This document shows positions 33,755 through 44,944 of a stretch of 64,000 nt of DNA, piece after piece; the first letter of the stretch is position 1, and each line of letters opens with the position of its first letter. The notes below the pieces were generated by a model. It did not search any database. It saw nothing but the letters and a program-made list of their open reading frames with translations, and was not told the origin of the DNA. This DNA comes from Macrotrachela quadricornifera. Its lineage: Eukaryota; Rotifera; Eurotatoria; Philodinida; Philodinidae. The stretch spans positions 1,370,780-1,434,779 of the forward strand of contig JAJEKB010021035.1 in assembly GCA_022393335.1 (NCBI GenBank), given 5' to 3'. Position numbers and translations under genes: made by a program.

Positions 33755-35428
33755 ATGGGTGGTGGTAAGCTTTTAGGGTTTTGTTTTTCTTGTCGATTTT
33801 AAACTTCATTGGTTTTTTTTATCAGCTCCATCCACTGTTGAACAAACTTTTAGTTCAGTTGCACAAGAAGTTGTCAATGTAACCAGTCCAGTTGTAAATG
33901 AAGTCGTCAATGCAAGTGTTGATGCTGTGAATGATGTTTCTCATTTTACAAAAGAGGTTACTGATGGAGCCGAACAAGCTATCGTATCTGTTGTGAACGA
34001 ACTAATTGGAGAATCGCCTTTTGAACTAGAAGAACAGCACGATTCACGGACTCAAGAAGAAATCGAGCGACTAAAAATCGAACAGGAACAATTGAGATTA
34101 GCCATTAAAGCTCTACAAGAAGAGTTAAATGAAAATGAGACAATCGACACAGAGGATGATCTAAATCAATATCGAGGAAAGATCATTGAAAAATTTTATG
34201 CTCAAGCCCGAAAAGTACCTCCTCTTATTCTGACTGGCCGTAATATTGGCTTTTTCGGAATAACTTTAATAGGTAAAAGTTCTATGATCAATACATTGTT
34301 AGGAGCAGAATTAGCTCCTATTGGTATTGGTGAAACAACCAAAACAATAATAGCATACGATGGACTAAATTATCGTTTGTATGATTTTCCTGGTAAAAAT
34401 GATGATATATCAGTATTCAACAAAAATTATATTGGTTTACTAAAAGGATTAACTCATCGAATGGTTTTGATTGGAGCAACAGTTAAAGAGATGAGTAAAT
34501 TTTTACGATTATTAGATGCCCTTAATCTCAATTATGATATAGTCATTAATAAATTTGATTCAATTGACTTAGAAGAACGAGAATCTTTTTTAAGTAAAAT
34601 TTTAGAAGAAATTTCAGTTGGACAATTCAAAGGTATTCATAATGTATGGTGTGTTAGCGCTCACAATTAGGGGTGGGTCATTTGACTTAACTTAAAATTA
34701 AGTCAAGTTTTTTTACTTAACACTTAATATTAAGTATTAAGTTTTTTCATTAAAAATTAAAACTTAATTTTAAGCGTTAAGTGTTTACTTAAAACTTAAT
34801 TTCAAGCGTTAAGTGTTTNNNNNNNNNNNNNNNNNNNNNNNNNNNNNNNNNNNNNNNNNNNNNNNNNNNNNNNNNNNNNNNNNNNNNNNNNNNNNNNNNN
34901 NNNNNNNNNNNNNNNNNNNNNNNNNNNNNNNNNNNNNNNNNNNNNNNNNNNNNNNNNNNNNNNNNNNNNNNNNNNNNNNNNNNNNNNNNNNNNNNNNNNN
35001 NNNNNNNNNNNNNNNNNNNNNNNNNNNNNNNNNNNNNNNNNNNNNNNNNNNNNNNNNNNNNNNNNNNNNNNNNNNNNNNNNNNNNNNNNNNNNNNNNNNN
35101 NNNNNNNNNNNNNNNNNNNNNNNNNNNNNNNNNNNNNNNNNNNNNNNNNNNNNNNNNNNNNNNNNNNNNNNNNNNNNNNNNNNNNNNNNNNNNNNNNNNN
35201 NNNNNNNNNNNNNNNNNNNNNNNNNNNNNNNNNNNNNNNNNNNNNNNNNNNNNNNNNNNNNNNNNNNNNNNNNNNNNNNNNNNNNNNNNNNNNNNNNNNN
35301 NNNNNNNNNNNNNNNNNNNNNNNTTAAGTGGCTTAATTAAGTTGAATTAAATAAAATGACCCACCCCTACTCACAATCCTCAACAATTTCCTGACTGGCT
35401 TCAAATGGTCAATTATTTGACCTCGTAA
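33755..35428 (+). CDS. Coiled-coil GTPase, copy A, interrupted by a hAT insertion
   Basis: Exon 1 is a 10-nt microexon (33755-33764, ATG GGT GGT G). A 61-nt intron with GTAAGC and TTATCAG leads to exon 2 at 33826. The protein starts MGGAPSTVEQ, which fits an N-myristoylation signal. A coiled coil follows (about residues 77-112). The G domain has a P-loop GITLIGKSS (148-156), G3 DFPG, G4 NKFD and G5-like VSAH. It resembles Era/IRG-type GTPases; substrate beyond GTP and cell role are unknown. A hAT-type element starts with TAG at 34668 and ends translation after 284 residues. The missing 16-residue end (starting PQQFPDWL) resumes at 35378 and reaches TAA at 35426-35428. The truncated product could still fold, since all G motifs precede the insertion. 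Confidence 0.75.
34660..35377. mobile_element. hAT-type MITE with 8-bp duplication in a coding exon
   Basis: The element spans 34668-35369, with ends TAGGGGTGGGTCA and TGACCCACCCCTA, perfect 13-bp inverted repeats. The exact duplication CTCACAAT lies at 34660-34667 and 35370-35377. The visible interior is made of AAGTTAAGT-like units on both sides, so it can fold. An assembly gap hides its centre, so true length and coding content are unknown. Confidence 0.9.
34819..35323. other. Assembly gap (505 N)
   Basis: A run of N inside the hAT-type element. The low-complexity, foldback sequence on both sides probably blocked assembly. Any frame across it is an artefact. Confidence 0.99.
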
Positions 35429-35749
35429 TTTTTTGTTTTTTCGCAATTTTATTTTATTCACTTCTTATCAAATCATAAAATGAGACAAGAATCTTTTTTT
35501 CTTATTGTCTTTGAAGCTTATCATAAATGGATTCTTATTCAGAATATTATGATTTATTTCTAAACTTTGTGATGCAACAATATGACTCATAATTCTGATA
35601 ACACAAGTTTTTTTTTCTACTGAAACTTCTACGAAGGTCAATAAAGATAATCAGATTGATGAAAAAATACTCAACAAGAAACAATTATTGGATTTAAAAA
35701 TGATTTTGATGATGCTTCTGACAAAGTGATCATAATTCTCAAAGATTTA

Positions 35750-36580
35750 TTGTTCAATCTTTCGAATGTTTCAGATAATCGGCCATCAAATTTCAATTAG
35801 TGAACATTTAAGGATGTTTTGCACTAACAAAAAATATCGACTTTATCGAATTTGTTGAAGACAATGTCATAACTCAATCCGATTTCATCATACTTGAATT
35901 TTCTTTGACTGTTGCTTGAATAAGAATTAGACGTCTTGTTAGACCTTTAAAGAATGCAATATATTCCATGGTAAGATAGTTGATTTCATCATTTCGACCA
36001 GAAAACATCCCGCAATGTGTATTAAGTTCCTTGATAACGTGTAATAGTGGTTGTTGTTTCACCAACATCTGTTTAAGCTACTTTCTTCTCAAGAAGACTA
36101 TTAAGCATAGTAGACTTACCGGTTGATGTTGAACCGAATAATCCGATATTGTTACCTTCCATTGAAATTGGTTTGGTCAATCGAGCTAGATCAATTAGAA
36201 CTTTCATCGTTGTTTTATCTTGTTGTAGAAGAGTTTCAAAAGAATCAATCTTTTTCTTTTTCATCTCTTCGTTTATCATTGAAAAGCGTTGAAGAAGTTC
36301 GGTATGTTTATTACGATATCGAACTATTTCTTCACGTAATATTGCATTTTTCTTCAGTTTTTTGATAATTTTGAACAACTGATTTATGTATAAAACCATC
36401 TCTCTTTTAATATAGTTGTCTCGAGATTGTGCACCATGTTGGTCGAGCCGTTCATATAATACTACATATTCTCGATTCGATTGGGGAACTCGATCTATTT
36501 CATTATGTAATATACCATTTTCTTCGACAAGCTGATCTAATTGCGACAATTGTTCACGTAACACGGCATTTCTCCAAGTG
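35750..36580 (-). pseudogene. GTPase copy B, decayed
   Basis: Minus-strand relative of copies C and D. From about 36580 it encodes a duplicated coiled-coil segment (NAVLREQLSQL, later NAILREEIVRY), longer than in the other copies, then an intact P-loop GSTSTGKST (about 36125-36099). Decay follows: a Glu codon became TAA (36073-36075), a second stop replaces Gln near 36030, one inserted base shifts frame at the DVPG motif (about 36005), 13 nt are lost between two GAAAT repeats near 35885, and a larger internal deletion joins GTCGAT to the final TTTTTGTTAGT segment (about 35840). The G4 NKFD motif is present only out of frame. It is not functional. Confidence 0.8.
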
Positions 36581-37410
36581 TTGAATTATAAATTTCAAAT
36601 TGATTGCATGGATTTGCTTTCAAAAATAAGATCGACTGATATAAATATCGTAACAGTATTCACGGTTTTTTTGCTTTGTATGTCGTTTGTACAATGATAA
36701 CATACATTTACTATCATCAGATTATTCATAGAATAATTTACATCGAAGGGACATAACCATAGACTCTATTCATGTTATGACTCATAGAGAAATATTAATC
36801 GGAATCTCTGAAAGATAACTTGGAGAATATGAATCAGAGTTGAGTTAATTATGTTAAGTCATCTGTTTCATGAAAGATTTACATTCTTTAGTTTTGTTCG
36901 GTGAGTTTCAAATATTTTTTCGTATTTTTAAACCGATGATGATTTTAGTTCTTACGATCTTCGATAGCGATCCCATGACTAAACTAGTTTGTCGCCACTA
37001 AATATTGTAATAACTGCGAAACATTGAGTGTCTCGTATCTTCAACAAATTCTAGCTGCTTTAGTTGGATTCCACAGATTTTAACTAATATTTGTTGATGA
37101 GTCATATAGCATGAATAAGCTGCGTGATAATGTTCTTTTCACAAGAATATTGAATGACTAATACTCTCCTATTGATCATATTAGCATCATTAGTAAATAC
37201 AACGAGAGGAAAAAGAAAGTAATCATGAATCAATCAAATAAGATAGTACACGAGCAAGAATAAGCAATGATAGAGAATGAGAAAAGCATATAATTTCTTT
37301 TTATTACACAGCAGAATATTGTCCTACTTCTATATATTAGTTGATATTTTCTTGATCAACAATCACATTCGATCAATACATCGGTTTTCAATTTAGCATA
37401 CACTAAGATA

Positions 37411-38822
37411 ATGGAGGCGTTCACACCATGGTTACCCTTAGCAACTCAAGTGATCCAAAGTTTGTTGGGTGGTAGGCGTTCAAAATCAGGTAGATAATGG
37501 AATTCTTTAAAGTCATCAATGATGAATATCATTAGATGTATCTAGTAAAGAGCTTGCTTGAAAGTTTTTTCATTAGATCGCATAAATCCAATATAATTTT
37601 GATAGAGTCACATGTATTGATTTCAACTATAAAAAGATCCATTGGTGAGGTTATTTGTCTAGACAATACTATCCAACGTATTTTGTACATAACTGACAAC
37701 TGTAAAACAATATATACATTATCTGAGGAATTTTCTTTTCGCCCAAATATATTGATAATAGTAAAGGAGAACATATTTCGATAGAATGACTTTAGAAAAT
37801 AAAACTAACATATTCTATTTAATAAATGTAATAATCTTTAGAGAATCTAAAACATTTATATCTGAATGACCGATCTTCTCAATTCTGATTCATTTTTACA
37901 AGACGATCATTTTTTTTAATATCCCTTTGAAAAAATACTACTCATATAAACATGTGAAGGAAAGATCCTAGCTCGAAATTTGTTCATTCAATGTTCGTAT
38001 AAATATCATATTCTCGGTAATTTTAATCAGAATGCTTCGATACGAACAGACTTGTCATCTAATCGTTTTATAGTTGAAAACAGTGCATTTGACTTGACAA
38101 ATATTTTCTGATGACATATCTTTCATATAGGTGATGGAGGAGACAATAGTGCATTGCTTGAAGAACTGCGTCAATACCGTGAACAACATAATGAACTTCT
38201 CAAAAACTTCAATAAATTAGTCGAAGAATTAAAAGACAAAAAGATTGATTCGTTCGAATCTCTTGCCAAACAAGATGAGCAAGCAAAAAGAGCTCTCATT
38301 GAGTTGGCACAAAAAACTGAACCAATAAAAATGGTCGGCAATAATATTGGTTTCTTCGGCATCACATCTACTGGTAAATCCACTATGCTTAACAGTCTAC
38401 TTGGACAGAAGGTTGCCGAAGTAGGTGTTGGTGAAACAACAACCACTATTACACCTTATCAAGGGATGCAATACATACTGTGGGATGTTCCTGGTCGAAA
38501 TGATGAAATCAATTATCTCACCATGGAATATATCGCATTCTTTAAAGGTCTAACAAGACGTCTTATTCTTATTCAAGCAACAGTCAAAGAAAACTCAAGT
38601 ATGATGAAATTGTTGGATGAAATCGGATTGAGTTATGACATTGTCTTCAACAAATTCGATAAAGTCGACGAAGAAGATCGAGAATCTATTCAACAACAGA
38701 TTCGCTCTGAAATACAAATTCTCGGTCTAAAAGGAATCGATCATGTATTTTTCCTCAGTTCGAAACATATCCGAATGTTTCCTGACTGGCTGACAATGGT
38801 CGATCTTCTCACTAGCACCTGA
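37411..38822 (+). CDS. Coiled-coil GTPase, copy C
   Basis: Exon 1 (37411-37489) encodes MEAFTPWLPLATQVIQSLLG and a basic end, then donor G|GTAGAT. Exon 2 (38131-38822) follows acceptor TTCATATAG. The 641-nt intron is long for this window. The 256-aa protein has a glycine-rich joint, a coiled coil (about 31-80) and a compact G domain: P-loop GITSTGKST (103-111), G3 DVPG (145-148), G4 NKFD (200-203), G5-like LSSK, ending PDWLTMVDLLTST. It would hydrolyse GTP. There is no long C-terminal helical domain as in IRG or GBP proteins. The hydrophobic N-terminus may touch membranes. Copy C and copy D share their 5' flank (37080-37400 with 41580-41900), so they are tandem duplicates. Confidence 0.8.
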
Positions 38823-39401
38823 ATATTAAACAAAGTTTTGATTGTTTCTCAAATTGTAGCTAAATATTGAAATATCTTTATTACAGTTATCACTTGTATA
38901 AATGATATACGTCTATCTCTTTTTAATAAATATAATCATATACTAAAATCCGCAAAAATGTTAATAATTTGCTATGTTCGCAGTCAAAAACAATCTCAAT
39001 GTCTGAGAGTTTGATATTGAACATTATTTAACGTGAAAATATATTATTCTATCAAATTAAAGAGAATAGATACAGTCTCCATAGTCATTTATGACATCAG
39101 CAATGCCAAAAAGAATGAGAAGAGAAAGACTGCTATTGTGTATGTGCGATGAATAGACATGATATTTCATGGTACGACCAATATGAAGAAGTCTTATTAG
39201 CTTATGTATTGTTTTTATCAAGAAAGAACTTGATTATCAAAGGAAGAAGAGAATAGAAGAAAAAACGTTGAATAAAAAATAAATAGAATTCAACATGATG
39301 CTTGTTTATATTTGCACTTCAACAAAAGATCTTCACATATAACTGAATATATTTCACTTCTCTCAATTTCAATTGACTTGCATTCAATGCGTTCTGCTTC
39401 T

Positions 39402-41296
39402 ATTCTCATTAGGGGTGTCATATTACCATTACTATTACTTAGTAATAATTAAAAATATTATTACTTATTACCAGTAATAAGTAATAATTTCGAAAAGTAA
39501 TAAAAAGTAATAAAAGTAAAATAGTAATAAGGTAATCAAGTAATAAGTAATAAAAGTAATAACTATTATTACTTATTACTAGTAATAAGTAATAACTTCT
39601 AAAAAAGTAATAAAGTAATAAGGAAGTAATAAAGTAATAAACATATAAGATGGTAAAAACGCTGCTGATCAGTGATTAAAAGCCTACCCCAACTTAAAAA
39701 TGCTATAGCTATATTTGGTTTTGTCTTTCCAACAGGAATTTTTCTACGCATTTATACTTATTGTGGGATCATATGTAGCTTCTATATTATGAAGGCTCAG
39801 ATTGTCTTCAATAATGGATTATTGAAAGATACAGCCTGAGCTGAATGCCTATCAAGGTCTCCTCAAAGGAAAAAAACGAGATTTACATACTCCTGAAGTA
39901 CCGTGAGAGTAAGGAAAATACAGGAATCTCGATTTTCCTCCTTGGATTTCCTTCATTTAAACTAAAAGAGACTTATTGTTGACTATGCTGAGTTATGAAG
40001 TTGTCGTTATGAAGAATCATGCATAATAAATCCAATTGTTTTACTTTTTCGAAGTTTTAAAATATATAAATTTGTATTACACGCTAAATTATTAAATAAT
40101 AAAAGAACTGATGTTTTGTTTTAGCTGTTCTCTATAGTGTAAGTCCTTTCTGTTAACTAAGAAATAACCATTGTTCAAGCACGAGCTTGTATTTTTTGCT
40201 AGGGGGAAATGGCAGACTTGAAGTAGAAAAATACGTCAAAGTACAAAAGTGGTTCAAAGAATGTGGAAGTAGTTCCAAGTATGTAGAAGTAGGTCAAAGT
40301 TCGTAAAATTAGCTTAAAGTACTTTTAAATTACGTCGAAGTACTTAAAAAACGCGCCAAAGTACATTGAAATTCCGTCAAAGTACTTTAAAATATGACAA
40401 AATACTTCAAATTACGTACAAGTACTACAAAGTGTTTCGTTTTGGGCAAAACTTATAAAAACAGAATATTTTCGTTCTGTTTTTGGGAATAGATTCTCTA
40501 AAACAGAACATTTTTATTCTGCTATTGGAATAGATCCCTTAACAGAACATTTTTGTTTTATTTTGGAAACTATACCCGTAACGGAGCAATTTTGTTCTGT
40601 TTTTGGGACTTGAAGTAGTCGAAGTGGCTAGAAGTAGCTTAAAGTACATGTGAAGTAGCGTAAGGTACTTCGAAGTAGCTCAAAGTAGCTATAATGTAGC
40701 TCAAATTGCTTCAAGCCCAAAAGTCTACTATTTCCCCTAGCTTTTTGTCACTTCACTAAACAACAAACTACAAAACTGCACAAGTAGAATGAATATATTG
40801 CTTTGATACGCTGTGCTTCTGCACATTTTAGTGTCTCTAAGAAGTTGTCGCAGATAATAATTCTCCAAAAAATAATATTCATATGTTAATGTCGTACCTA
40901 TTGATGTTATATTATACTCATTGTTTTATTACTAGTTTATTACAGTAATAATTATTACTCGTTATTACTTATTACTTTATTACTAATTACTTGTATTACT
41001 TTCCATTTTTTTATTACTTTATTACTGGTAATAAGTAATAAAAAATCATTATTACTTATTACCGGTAATAAGTAATAATAATTTGAAAGTAATAAAAGTA
41101 ATTAGTAATAAATTAATATAGAATTAATCGAAAATACACTACAAAGAAAGAATGAAAGCATGCAATATCAATAAAACGACAAAACTCAAGTTATTACTAG
41201 TGAAAAGTAATAAGTAATAAAAGTAATAAAAATTATTACTTATTACCGAGTAAAAGAAATAAAAAGTAAAAGTAATGTGACACCCCTAATTCTCAT
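39402..41296. mobile_element. hAT-type element with AGTAATA arrays and 8-bp duplication
   Basis: The element spans 39410-41288 (1879 bp). Ends are TAGGGGTGTCA and TGACACCCCTA. The exact duplication ATTCTCAT lies at 39402-39409 and 41289-41296. Both subterminal parts (39420-39650 and 40915-41280) are dense arrays of AGTAATA/TTATTACT, able to pair with each other. No transposase is present. Another element with TAGGGG ends sits inside (40200-40739). Confidence 0.9.
40200..40739. mobile_element. Nested MITE with TAGGGGGAAAT ends and AAAGTA repeats
   Basis: The left end TAGGGGGAAATGGCAGACTT pairs imperfectly with the right end, whose complement reads TAGGGGAAATAGTAGACTTT. The interior holds variable units of GTCAAAGTAC / GAAGTAGCT and three TAACAGAACATTTT-like units. 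The flanks (TTTTTTGC, GCTTTTTG) do not give a clean duplication, so nesting is likely but its age and class are open. Confidence 0.6.
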
Positions 41297-41913
41297 GTCA
41301 TAAAAACTCCCAATGATCGAAAAAAAAGAATGTAATCGTACTACTTTTATTGAATGCTTCTTTTGCATGCAATGCTTCTCGTAGTTCATTGTTTTGTCCA
41401 CCTGAAAAAGCCTACTGATATATGTCTAGACTGAGTGTTACATGAATGTATTTAGTTCAACAATATCGAATATTGTATCTTAGAATATCTCTCTATTTCT
41501 TTCTTGGAAAGAACCAAGTACACCTCACAAAATAACACAAATATGATTCGTGCTATGTGAATGGTATTCTACAGGTTTCAATTCATATTTATTTATGAGT
41601 CAGATAGTGTGAATAAGTTCCGTGATCATGTTCTTTTAATATGAATATTAGATGATTAACATTTTCCATTTTATCACATAAGCGTCATTGACAAATAAAG
41701 CGAAAGGAAAAAACAAAGTAATCATGAATCAATCGACTAATATGGTAGACGAGCATGAATAGTCAAGGATAGAGAACGAGCAAAACGAAAACATTGGACA
41801 GACGAGTAAAACAATATTTTTTTTTATTATATAACAGAATATTATCCTACTTGTATATATATCAGTTGCTATTTTATTGAGAAATAATCACATTCAATCA
41901 ATATTCGTGTACC

Positions 41914-42932
41914 ATGAAGAGAATCATTAGAAATTGCGTTACCAGACCACTTGGCACGGTCGGTCATATATTCGGTGGTGGTGGTGGATCAAGTTCAGGT
42001 AAATAGTGGTATTTGCTACAGCTATAAATAATAGATATTATTCAATTAAGGTAGATAATAGATTCGCTATATGACTCTCTAATTTGACTTTATACAGCAG
42101 GCGGGATAAAAGAAGACTGTTTATGTATTGGTGGTAGATCGATCTTCCTAAGAACAGACTTCGATTTCGTGACAATTTCTAATATGCTAAATAAACAATT
42201 CGTTTGAAGAGGAATGTTCTATTTTAACAATATTTTGATATAGGTGGTGGAATCAATGCTGTATTGCTTGAACAGCTGAATCAATATCGTCAACAACATG
42301 ATGAACTCAATCAGAACTACCAGAAATTACTTTTGGAAATAGAAGAAAAAAAGATTCAGTCATTCGACGATCTTGATAAACAAGATAAGAAACAAAAAGA
42401 AGCTCTCATCCAGTTAGCACATAATACGCAACCAATGACAATGACTGGCAATAATATTGGTTTGTTCGGTATCACATCTACTGGCAAATCTACTATGCTC
42501 AATAGTTTAATTGGACAGAAGGTTGCCGAAGTAGGTGTTGGTGAAACAACAACCACTATTACACCTTATCAAGGGATGCAATACACATTGTGGGATGTTC
42601 CTGGTCGAAATGATGAAATCAGCTATCTCACCATGGAATATATCGCATTCTTTAAAGGTTTAACAAGACGTCTTATTCTTATTCAAGCAACAGTCAAAGA
42701 AAACTTAAATATGATGAAATTGTTGGATGAAATTGGATTGCATTATGATATTGTCTTCAACAAATTCGACAAAGTTGATGAAGAAGAAAAAGAATCTATT
42801 CAACAACAGATTCATTCCGAAATAATAACTCTCAATCTGAAAGGAGTCGATCATGTGTTTTTCGTTAGTTCAAAATACATCCAGATGTTTCCTGACTGGC
42901 TGGCAATGGTTAACTATCTTACTAGTTCTTAA
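41914..42932 (+). CDS. Coiled-coil GTPase, copy D
   Basis: Exon 1 (41914-41998) encodes MKRIIRNCVTRPLGTVGHIF then a glycine/serine run, with donor AG|GTAAAT. Exon 2 (42244-42932) follows acceptor TGATATAG after a 245-nt intron. The 257-aa protein is very like copy C across the G domain: P-loop GITSTGKST (104-112), DVPG, NKFD, VSSK and an end reading PDWLAMVNYLTSS. Coiled-coil residues diverge more than the G domain. The first exon is unrelated to those of A and C: cationic and amphipathic, possibly a targeting or membrane-binding signal. Exon 1 swapping with a conserved G domain suggests paralogs sent to different places. Confidence 0.8.
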
Positions 42933-43700
42933 ACATTAAACAAAGATCAGATAATATCTCGAACTAAAATTAAATATTACAATCTTTCTTTTTTTTTTTA
43001 ATCTATATCTTATTTGAGTAATAAACATCTATCACTCTTTCTAAAAATAGAAATATGTTGGAAACCGTGAAAAAGTCAACTATGCAGTATGTTATTCAAT
43101 TTTTTAATACATGTCACCTCAAACTTTTTTCTTCACTTCTCCTGGATGATTTTTGAAACAGAATCAATCTTTGAAATTTCTCTATTAAGAGACACTTGCG
43201 AAATCCAAGAACTATCGAATTAAGGTTTCGAGTTGATTCACTAGATCGTTGATTCAAATTAAAACTACTCGTTAGCCAAATTATTAAGTTGTGTCAGGTT
43301 TTGTTTTTTGGTATAGTTGTACAAAGTTTGTTACCTTATCGATATATACCTTGATAAAGATTTTATACAAGTTGTCTAAGTAACAAACATTCTATAAAAG
43401 CAAAGAAAAGAAATGAAAAATAAAATTACTAAAAATCAATAGAAGGTAAGAATAAGTCGAACAAACAACAATCGAAAAATTCGATTCAAATATTCCATTG
43501 TTATTCAATAAAGAAAAACCGAGTGTCTACTGTAGAATAATCATACAATAATGTTCATTGACAAATAAAATACTTCTAAATCTCTTTGTCATATTGTTGT
43601 CGTTATTGATCAATCGATAAATAAAATGATATAGTAACAAATACATAAACTTTGTCTTTCATACGTTCTACCATTGATAAATCATCTGTTCTTAATGTAA
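42933..43700. other. Intergenic, no gene recognised
   Basis: AT-rich DNA between GTPase copy D and the dynamin-like remnant. No open frame with family features. Confidence 0.4.
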
Positions 43701-43707
43701 CCCACTT

Positions 43708-44035
43708 GATGGTCAATCAAAAACTATTTATAAAAGTACAGTTGAATTTATTGAACACTATATTAAACTACAAACAACTATTGTTTTACATGTAATTCGT
43801 TCGTCTGTGGATTTCACAACTTTAGAATCGATTCATCTTGCAAAAGAATGATCTATATTGTAAGAATGTATAACTTATTCTTTATTACCAAATTTTGATC
43901 TTTATTGAAAAACTGAAGGTGTTAGACCAGGTTCAATGATATTCAAACTTGATTGTACAGGTGTACTTCGGTGTACACAAGAAGAAATCAATCACAATAT
44001 TCCATTTGATAAAATTTGACAATGAGAACAAGAAT
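43708..44035 (+). pseudogene. Dynamin-like GTPase remnant
   Basis: One frame reads DGQSKTIYKSTVEFIEHYIK and then TTIVLHVIRSSVDFTTLESI before a stop at 43849-43851, matching the switch-II to G4 stretch of dynamin/Mx-type GTPases. A second piece (43963-44030) reads RCTQEEINHNIPFDKI and then two stops, matching the next dynamin segment. No P-loop was found upstream. Sequence to about 45770 may hold further decayed pieces that I could not assign. It is a dead fragment next to the GTPase cluster. Confidence 0.55.
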
Positions 44036-44921
44036 TTTTTTTGTTGTAATAAAGCTTTTGTAGATATATCAGAATGAAATCTTGACAGTGGATAGTTAGT
44101 TACATAATCTGCATTAATTCAACAAGAATGTATTCACTTAACTCTTCCATAAATTGTAGATAAACTTTAAAAAAAATTATATCAAAGAAATCTAAATTAG
44201 AATAAATACTTTATGTTTCACATATTTCTTTTCAATAGAATACCAAAAAAATTGTTATAAAATTACTTGAAGAGAATGCTGATGTTGCTCTGTCGAATTT
44301 TTCATCATTGAACATCTTTGAATCCTACACTGGATAGTCGAAAGTAGTCTTCATGAAAATATTAAATCAAGTTTTTATTCAAGAGACAAGTAATAAAATA
44401 TCAAATACTACATAAATTAACAGATAATATTCTACGTACTATCAATTAAAGCAAAGAACAATGTGTATTTACACTTAATCATTAATATATAAACAAAATC
44501 AAAAGCAAATATCAAGAATATAATGTTACTGTTTAACTATTTTGCTAAATGGAAATTTGAAAGTTTTCTCGACATTTAGTATTAATGACTTTGTAATAGA
44601 TCTAAGTTATCTTTCACATAAATATCAAGTGGCATAAGATGTTCAAAATATCATGTCAACTTATTGTTGATGAAGTCTCTCAACTTTGTTATTATTCGTT
44701 TATCATTCAATGTGCTCTTGTGTTTGATTTAAAACTGAGTTCGATATTTACATTGGCTATTTTGTTTGAATGGATGTGTAAACCATTTGATCAGCAATAA
44801 AGACGTAATAATTTGAAGAAAAGTATAGATACAATGAAGACGACATTCGTTATGGGATAGAATGTATAATAAACAAACAAAATTGTATTATATATATTTT
44901 TGCCTATAGGCAAAAATAGCT

Positions 44922-44944
44922 GAGGGTGAGGGTGAGGGTGATTG
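44922..44944. repeat. GGGTGA tandem
   Basis: About three GGGTGA units (GAGGGTGAGGGTGAGGGTGA). Similar short runs occur at 20148 and 54317. The unit is G-rich and telomere-like in style, but the array is too short to call telomeric. Confidence 0.5.

Noticed and set aside
34813..35340. 175-codon frame across the gap
   Set aside because: It consists almost entirely of undetermined bases.
38171..38446. Minus frame opposite GTPase C (and 42356-42556 opposite D)
   Set aside because: Shadow of the G-domain codons; it recurs only because the paralogs are alike.
39420..39650. CRISPR-like array of regular repeats
   Set aside because: The units are 7-bp AGTAATA runs without spacers, inside a hAT-type element of a eukaryote.
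44922..44944. Internal telomere
   Set aside because: Only about three GGGTGA units, with unique sequence on both sides.
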